Shown here: positions 57,961 through 64,000 of the stretch, in pieces | How positions within the stretch are numbered: position 1 is the first letter of the stretch | Layout of the letters: every line of letters starts with the position of its first letter | NCBI RefSeq assembly: GCF_020921035.1 | Contig: NC_063158.1 | Span: 23,670,178 to 23,734,177 of the forward strand | DNA: 64,000 bases | Source of the DNA: Rhodamnia argentea | Lineage: Eukaryota; Streptophyta; Magnoliopsida; Myrtales; Myrtaceae | Direction of reading: 5' to 3' | Notes under the pieces: model-generated | The model's input: only the letters and a program-made list of their open reading frames with translations | What the model was told of the DNA's origin: nothing | Databases searched by the model: none | Position numbers and translations under genes: made by a program

Positions 57961-60406
57961 ATGACAAGTGGAAGCGTAAATGCTGGAAAGGGCAAGATGA
58001 CTATGGGAGATTCCGAGTATCCCATTCCCGAATATGATCCTCGTGAATATGCATGTTGGGAAGACAATGACGATAATATCAACATTGTCCCGATTCCGAA
58101 CGTCGAGCACATCCTAACACAAGAAAGTCTTCATCCTCCTATTGGTGTCGAAGAAACGTCAACGGCAAATGAGCCGGAACGGAATGGCCGAGATAGGACA
58201 TCCGACTTATGGTTACATTTCGACAAGGTACGTGATGAAGGCGAAGGTAAGTATAATATAAATTGTAAATATTGTTCGCAAACATATAAATTTACGAAAG
58301 GAGACGGCTACAGAACATTCTGTCGGCATCTCATGAAAAAACATCCAACGCAAGCGGGGATCGACAATACGCAACAACAAATTTTCGGGTACGCCAATTC
58401 TAATCATCATCCTTTATTCCGTTACATCGATGCACTTTATAAACAAACATTAGCTGAATATGTTGCCCTTCATCATGCTCCGTTTACTACTGGTGAAAAT
58501 TTTAATTTGAAATATTTGATAAATACCGTATTAGTTCCGCAAGCACCAACTATTCCAAAAAGTACTCTTAAACGCGAATTTTTTTTTTTTTTTGGGTAAG
58601 GTAAGATATGTATTGACTTTTCAAAAGCGCGATATACAAGGGAAATGGCCGAACACAAAAACCTCGTACCCATGGAAACACCAACATGTGTCCACGGGTG
58701 CAAAGGTGTACAACCAAAGCAAAAAACAACCCGAGTAAGGGCGCAACGGCCAACTAAGACAGTGGCCACAGGAGATACAACAGCAAAGGCCTAGAAGAAG
58801 AGAACAGCCAGCAACAACTCGAAACAAAAGGCCAAAACAGGGGCCAAAACAGAATAAACGCGAAATTTTTCATCTTTATAAAAAAGGAAAAAAATCTTTA
58901 GCAAAATTTTTTGCGGAATTCAATGGACGTGTGCATATAGGTAGCGATATTTGGAGTGATTCTTGGCAAATTCATTCTTATATGGGTGTCACATGTCATT
59001 GGATATGTGACGATTGGACCATTCAAAAAAGACTTATTGCATTTCGAGTTTTTGATGAAAGACATTCGGCTCATAATATTTATAAAATAATTAGGCAAGT
59101 TTTAGAAGAATATAATTTGATAAATAAAGTATTTTCAATTGGTTTTGATAATACCGTTGCAAATACCGATTCTATTTCCGAATTAGAAAATATTTGCAAA
59201 CCCTCTTTTGGCGGACAATTTTTTCATATTAAATGTGTTTGCCATGTTTTAAATTTATGTGTACAAGATGATTTACGAACTCTTGACACTTCTCTTGCCC
59301 TAATAAAAGGTGCAATTAAATTTTTATGGAGTCGTGCCCATTTTATGAAATCATGGGAAAAATTTTGTAAACAACATGGGAGAATGGCAAAAAGATTTCC
59401 AAAAGATATTATGACTTGTTGGAATTCTACCTACGAGTTGCTTCGATAAACTTTTGATTACAAAGATTTATTATGTATGTTTATTTCACAAAATATTCCC
59501 GAAATTACTTTACTTCCGCAATATTAGGACGTTTGCAAAATTTTTTTAGATTTTTTGAAAATTTTTAATGATGCTACTAAAATTTTATCTGATATTTATT
59601 ATCCTACTATGCATTTATTTTTAATAGAATGTGTTAATATTGATAGTTTTTTTAGTGAATATGAAAATGATACTGAATTATCTCGAACTATTTTAGTAAT
59701 GCGAGAAAAATAGTTGCATTATTATTTCCAAATTCCTCTTGTCTATTTAGTTGGTATTTTTTTTTATCCACGTATTAAATTAGACGGTTTACTATATTAT
59801 TTGAATGTGTATTATCATGATTGTTTACATTTGGAAGATTCAATAAATATTTCAAATATACAAGAAGATGTTAAAGAATCTATATTATATGGAGAATTTT
59901 GTAGTAGATATGGTTTAAGTGATTATGGATCTTTACAATCTATTACCTCACGTAGCGAATGTGGTAGTTCACTTAGTAGAAGGTATAATATGCTCAAGAG
60001 TAGGCAAAAAAAAAAGGGGGGGCAACATGTAGTATTTCTGAATTAGAAAAGTATTTAACCACTCAATTTGAGTTTCGTGATGCAGAACATAGTACAAATT
60101 TCAAAATCCTAAAGTGGTGGAAGAGTTACCAAATCGATTACCCGGTTCTCGCCCTCATCGCTCGCCGGATATTAGCAACCCCTTCTTCAACGGTTGCGGT
60201 TGAACGAACATTTAGCGCTGGAGGATCAGTTTTGGACTCTCGCCGTTCAAGATTAAGCCTGGAGTCTGTGGAAGCTCAAGCTTGTGTCGACGATTGGACG
60301 AAGGCGAAATTTCAACACCAAGAGCTGGATCGAGAACACGAATTTTTTAGCGAGGATTGTGGAGATACCACCGCCATGGGTACCACAACGGGTAGCGACG
60401 ATTGAC
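57961..60406 (+). pseudogene. hAT transposase relic (BED finger to dimerisation domain)
   Basis: The start ATG is at 57961. A BED-type zinc finger (CKYC then RHLMKKH; C102, C105, H123, H128) is followed by the catalytic-domain region HIGSDIWSDSWQIHSYMGVT and FFHIKCVCHVLNLCVQD. The hAT C-terminal dimerisation block lies at about 60070-60300 (YPVLALIARRILATPSSTVA, then ERTFSAGGSVLDSRRSRLS). It is broken by the insertion at 58579-58854, stops after YELLR (59447) and at 59525 and 59712, and a homopolymer-linked frame change near 60006. Two of the stops read TAG where TGG would give the family's Trp (QY-stop-DVC, MREK-stop-LHYY). Removing the insertion plus one target repeat (286 bp) restores the frame between its halves, so the insertion came after the frame was formed. 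Not functional. Confidence 0.9.
58579..58854 (-). mobile_element. 5'-truncated LINE 3' tail nested in the hAT element
   Basis: An insertion of about 276 bp flanked by the duplicated target TAAACGCGAA (58569-58578 and 58855-58864). On the minus strand it ends ATATCTTACCTTACCC followed by poly(A) (the poly(T) at 58579 on the plus strand), as LINE/SINE tails do. No internal Pol III boxes were evident, so a truncated LINE is favoured over a SINE. Confidence 0.8.
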
Positions 60407-60790
60407 AATGAGGTAAGTTGGGGTTATTAAAGGTAAAAGAACTACATAGGCTTTGATTCTTCTATCCCCAAGAAGATATGTAGGCGCTTAATTATAATTC
60501 ATTAAGTTCAAATCCATTCCTCCTCTCTCTCTTTTTTTCCCCACATTTTATTACAATATACAATTTGATTATATTTTATAATTTATAATTTATTATGTTT
60601 ACTTTATTATTTATTATTTTAAAAATTAAAATTAAAAAACGGAACCGGCCCGGAACCACCGGTTCTAAACCGAAATCGGAACCGGTATTTCCAAGGGCCA
60701 ATTATGGTTCCAACTTTTCGTGGAACTGGAACCACTGGTTCCCGAACCGGAACCGGCGGTTCCACGGAACCGGCCATGACTAGCCATGGT

Positions 60791-61567
60791 AGATTCAATC
60801 AAACAAACTAGAGCATAACCGAGCTCAAACTCACGAGAATAGCATCCAATGAAGTTCAAGAAACTTACCCGAGGTCCTAATTGGCCTGTGGATTGCCATA
60901 TTTTGATGGCCAAGTTACAATGAATTTGCGACTAGTAGGAGGTTCAACTTAGGGGAATTATGCAAAATCAAAGCGAAAATGAGCTGTGATTGTGCTTAGT
61001 GATGTTCGGCGAGCAAAACGCCTCCATAAATTCAAAGAACAATCGTTGGAATGGCGAGTTACCATAACACACAGAGGAGAAGCTCAAAGTTCAACTCACC
61101 GGTCTCGAGGATGATGAGCTGCGAGGCTAGTCGTGATCGACTCCTTGGAGCTTGGTGAAGCTTCTTGAGGTGGTGGCATGGTCTGATTTGGCCCGGATCG
61201 CCCAAGCTGAAGTTGAGAAGCTCCGGCCTGAAGCTTTGTCAATGGCGAAGTAGGGAGTTTGCGAGAATGCCTCTCTCCTCCTCTCCAATTCTCTCTCTAG
61301 TTTGTTTCGTCGGAGAACAGAAAAATGAGCTCTCCCCCGCCCAAAGCGCGTGAGGCTCCTCTTATGCATTTCGAACAGATTTTTACATGGGAGGTGTTGT
61401 TGCCAACCTTGAATTGCACGTGACCTCACGTGCAATTTGGTCTAAACGGCGCTGGGGATGGAATAGGATTCCGTCTAGACCAATTGGTCCTTCGTCGAAC
61501 TCAAATGGACGGCCAATTTACACGGTTTGTGTTGGGTTGACTTTTTGAATTCTTGCGGCATTGACTA
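60791..61567. other. Flank of hAT insertion, no gene recognised
   Basis: The sequence continues from the left flank (57300-57520) across the hAT insertion. It has CT-rich stretches and a CACGTGA pair near 61420-61430, and open frames without recognisable similarity. It could be part of a larger old retroelement. Confidence 0.35.
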
Positions 61568-62420
61568 TGTCACAACCCGAACCCTACGAGCCGTCGACAT
61601 TCCACCCGGCCACGACGTGTACAGGTTCTCCATGATCCAAAGGGCAACAAAATAAAATTTCGCGGAAGCCACCACAATCTCCGTATAGAAAACCAATAAC
61701 ACTACGATAACTTGGGATGGTAAAAACACACATATATACATATATACATAGTTGTTATAAACTGTCAAACCTAGGGCTTCAAGGGCCACCGTACAAGCCC
61801 GTGACCACCTATAACAGAAAGACACGTGAGCGAAGCCCACTACGCAACCAAAATATAACGCTCTACAAAAGTCGAGAGGCCAACTATCCTAATCCTCGTC
61901 CTCGCTATCCAGCACAAACCCGTATAAGGCTGCCAGCTCGTCCTCACCCAACTCGGGAGACTGCTCGGCATCCGAAGGCTCCACAACTTCGCCATCTTCT
62001 TCTGCATGTACCGTAGCTACGGGGTCGGGCGCCAAAACTTCAGGTGCAGCATCGGGATTCACCACCACTCCATCCGGAGGTGCAGCATTCGCAGGATCGT
62101 ACTCCCCGACTCCATTAAAGGGAACATCGAAACCGCTTAATGGTCCCACGATCAGGTCCCCGTGGCGATAAGTCCATGCCACGTACGTATGGGGCTTTCG
62201 GTAGAGCTCCCCCGTGTCCACCCAAACTGTAGTTGCATACCTATAATAAACTTGGTCCTCCCCGACGGGATACTCTGTCACGTGCATATCCATGTCCCGA
62301 GGAATACCGAACTTCGGGGGCGGAACACTCATGGCAGAGGCGGAGGGTCTGAAAACAACGAACCCACGACGGGGTGAGATAAAATCTCAGTAGGAAAATC
62401 TCTAACCCTAGATTAGGTCG
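61568..62420. other. Possible LTR edge with an acidic minus-strand ORF
   Basis: 61568 begins TGTCACAACCCGAACC, a start commonly seen in plant Ty3/gypsy-type LTRs. A minus-strand frame at 61889-62332 encodes 147 residues (MSVPPPKFGIPRDMDMHVTE start; Tyr/Trp-rich centre; very acidic end ...SPELGEDELAALYGFVLDSEDED). A short foldback (GGGTGAGATAAAATCTCA) lies at about 62376. I do not recognise the ORF; a retroelement accessory ORF is a guess. No matching 3' LTR was found inside the window. Confidence 0.3.
61889..62332 (-). CDS. Hypothetical acidic protein, 147 aa
   Basis: Open from ATG to stop with protein-like composition. Residues 1-80 are rich in Tyr, Pro and Trp (YYRYATTVWVDTGELYRKP, then HTYVAWTYRHGD). 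Residues 85-147 are dominated by Asp, Glu, Ala and Pro and end EDED. No domain or signal sequence is seen. The surroundings are repetitive, so it is more likely transposon-derived than a host gene. Whether it is expressed is unknown. Confidence 0.3.
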   Translation of the reverse strand: MSVPPPKFGIPRDMDMHVTEYPVGEDQVYYRYATTVWVDTGELYRKPHTYVAWTYRHGDLIVGPLSGFDVPFNGVGEYDPANAAPPDGVVVNPDAAPEVLAPDPVATVHAEEDGEVVEPSDAEQSPELGEDELAALYGFVLDSEDED

Positions 62421-62639
62421 CTAGTGCCTCCAGACACATTTTCAGTGAACAATTTCCAATAATTCCTCCGACAACCAAAAATTCCACAATTTAATTCCAA
62501 AAAAAATTCCATTCTTTCTCCGAAAATTCTCACACCTTCTCAAATATTCTACGTTACTCCCGTTTCGGCGTTCCACGCCTCAGGCCGACAATAAAATATT
62601 CTACGTGCTCCGAGGTCGCGTTTAACGCATCGGGCCATA

Positions 62640-62910
62640 ATATAAATATCCACACTACTCTGAAAATTTCCACGTTACTCCAAAAATATTCCACGCTACT
62701 CTAGAATATTCCACGTTACTCTAAAATATTCCACGTCACTCCAGAATATTCCACGTTACTCCAAAAATATGCCACGCTACTCCAGAATATTCCACGTTAC
62801 TCCAAAATATTCCACGTCACTCCAGAATATTTCACGTTACTCCAGAAATATTCCACGTTACTCCAAAAATATTCCATGTTACTCCAGAATATTCCACGTT
62901 ACTCCACCGC
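62640..62910. repeat. Short tandem array of about 20-bp ATATTCCACGTTACTCCA units
   Basis: About a dozen or more consecutive units alternate between ATATTCCACGTTACTCCAAA and ATATTCCACGTCACTCCAG with single-base changes. Related looser copies extend left to about 62530. The array has the look of a minisatellite inside a retroelement. Confidence 0.85.
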
Positions 62911-62984
62911 CATCATATAAGTTCATGAAATTGAGCCTTGGACCTTTATGGAACACGGCTATATATATATCTACCGGGGTCTCG

Positions 62985-63345
62985 GACACAAGGGAATACG
63001 ACCCATAAATCTCGGTCTTGGACACATAGGAACACGACCGGATTAAGTCTCGGACAATTAGTCGAACACGACTCACTTTGGTCTCGGATGATTTAATTGA
63101 ACATGACTTTCATACTTTCTCGGTCTCGGATAATCGGACGAATACGGCTCACTTTGACCTCAAACGACTTGATTGAATACAACCCTCATATTTTCTCGGT
63201 CTCGGACAATCAGACGAATATGGCTCACTTTGGCCTCAAACGACTTGATTGAATACGACCCTCATATTTTCTCGGTCTCGGACAATCATACAAATACGGT
63301 TTACTTTGGCCTCGGATGACTTGATTGAATATGACCCTAATATTT
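62985..63345. repeat. Tandem array of about 75-bp CTCGG-containing units
   Basis: Units follow TCTCGGTCTCGGACAATC, GACGAATACGGCTCACTTTG, GCCTCAAACGACTTGATTG and AATACGACCCTCATATTT. Three good copies lie at about 63115-63345, with shorter degenerate ones from about 62965. It directly follows the 20-bp array. Confidence 0.8.
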
Positions 63346-64000
63346 TCTGAGAATAAATCGGGACCACGTGATTCGTTCACGTTAGAGAATTAATAATTCG
63401 AGACCACCCGATCAATTTATGCTACGATAGAATCCAACCCACACCATGCGACCATATTATGCTAACATAGCAATATATAAATAACGTACGATTAAAATTA
63501 TACTAACGTGGGAATTTATCGGGGCCGAACAATAATAATTTTCTAACGTGCAATTAATTTACGACTATAGTACTAAACTATAGTAATGCCATATTTAATT
63601 AGCACCATGGCATAACAACATTTTGACACATAAAAGTAACTATAGTTAAAGTATAATCTAACAATGGTTCAAAAATTAACTAGAGTCAATAACTAACCTA
63701 ACTATGATTAAATAATAGCATAAAGTAACTATAGTTAGGCATAAAGTAACTATGGTCCAACTTTGACCACACAAATCCTCTTGACTTTACTATTCACTTC
63801 AAGAACATGTTTCTCTCTCCTCCTTCATGCAAATTTTCGGCCACCTCCATTCCAAGCTCAATTCCAACAAATTTCTTCATCAAAATTTCACAAATTCATA
63901 GTCTCTTAGCGACCTAACCGCCTAATTTAGGTTTAGAAATAATCCTACCTCAAAAACTAGCAAAAACCTCCGTTGAATGGTTGAGAAAAGCTTGAATCAA
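63346..64000. other. AT-rich window end, no gene recognised
   Basis: Short degenerate repeats of TAACTATAGTTA(A) type occur at 63560-63760. No coding frame or RNA gene is evident before the window ends. Confidence 0.5.

Larger units (their letters stand above)
57529..60782 (+). mobile_element. hAT-superfamily DNA transposon, complete ends, coding region dead
   Basis: Bounded by perfect 8-bp target duplications GCCATGGT (57521-57528 and 60783-60790), the hAT hallmark. Terminal inverted repeats are TAGACATGGCC (left) and GGCCATGACTA (right), one mismatch in 11. Subterminal zones at both ends are packed with GGAACCGG(C) motifs, typical transposase-binding-like repeats. Length is 3,254 bp including a nested insertion of about 286 bp. 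It carries one plus-strand transposase relic. Confidence 0.93.

Noticed and set aside
62640-62910. CRISPR-like array
   Set aside because: Units of 20 bp are contiguous without unique spacers; this is a minisatellite.

Overview
This window is nuclear DNA from a flowering plant. It shows introns with GT-AG and probable GC-AG borders, plant-only families (DUF4220/DUF594, DC1, PB1 octicosapeptide proteins, cytosolic sulfotransferase, NLR-type immune proteins, CYP749-like P450s), a copia remnant, LINE remnants, a hAT element and many small foldback repeats. The P450 and NLR-like sequences remind me most of Myrtaceae (Eucalyptus or a close relative). That is a judgement from memory, not the result of a search. 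No rRNA, tRNA, CRISPR array or bacterial-type operon was seen.

Layout. 1-4.7 kb: AT-rich intergenic DNA with a large degenerate repeat block. 4.8-6.5 kb: a two-exon PB1-domain gene. 7.3-11.4 kb: transposon-derived DNA, with a MITE-like element and a short, decayed Ty1/copia element with two LTRs. 12.8-14.2, 20.7-21.1 and 25.2-27.6 kb: three plus-strand relics of one P450 gene (CYP749-like), all broken. Between them lie a single-exon sulfotransferase gene (16.4-17.4 kb, minus), a MITE, a possible solo LTR and LINE 3' fragments.

28.5-54.5 kb is the gene-dense centre. Two DUF4220/DUF594 membrane protein genes (28.5-30.9 kb minus and 52.4-54.5 kb plus) bracket a cluster of unusual NLR-related genes. 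These are an NBS-only protein ending just after the GLPL motif (32.3-33.5 kb, plus), a coiled-coil/winged-helix/LRR protein with no NBS (36.3-38.7 kb, minus), and a second NBS-only protein whose second exon adds a long array of AQVT-type repeats (44.7-46.7 kb, minus). A DC1 zinc-finger gene with an unrecognised helical C-terminal domain (48.8-51.4 kb, minus) lies beside them. The NBS-only and winged-helix/LRR genes each encode what the other lacks, so the cluster looks like an NLR receptor divided between separate genes. That is the most interesting biological hypothesis here.

54.5-64 kb is repeat-rich: tandem repeats after the DUF4220 gene, then a complete-ended but dead hAT transposon (57,529-60,782) with perfect 8-bp target duplications, itself split by a small LINE insertion with its own target duplication. 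After it come a probable LTR-retrotransposon flank, an acidic minus-strand ORF of unknown nature and two satellite-like arrays.
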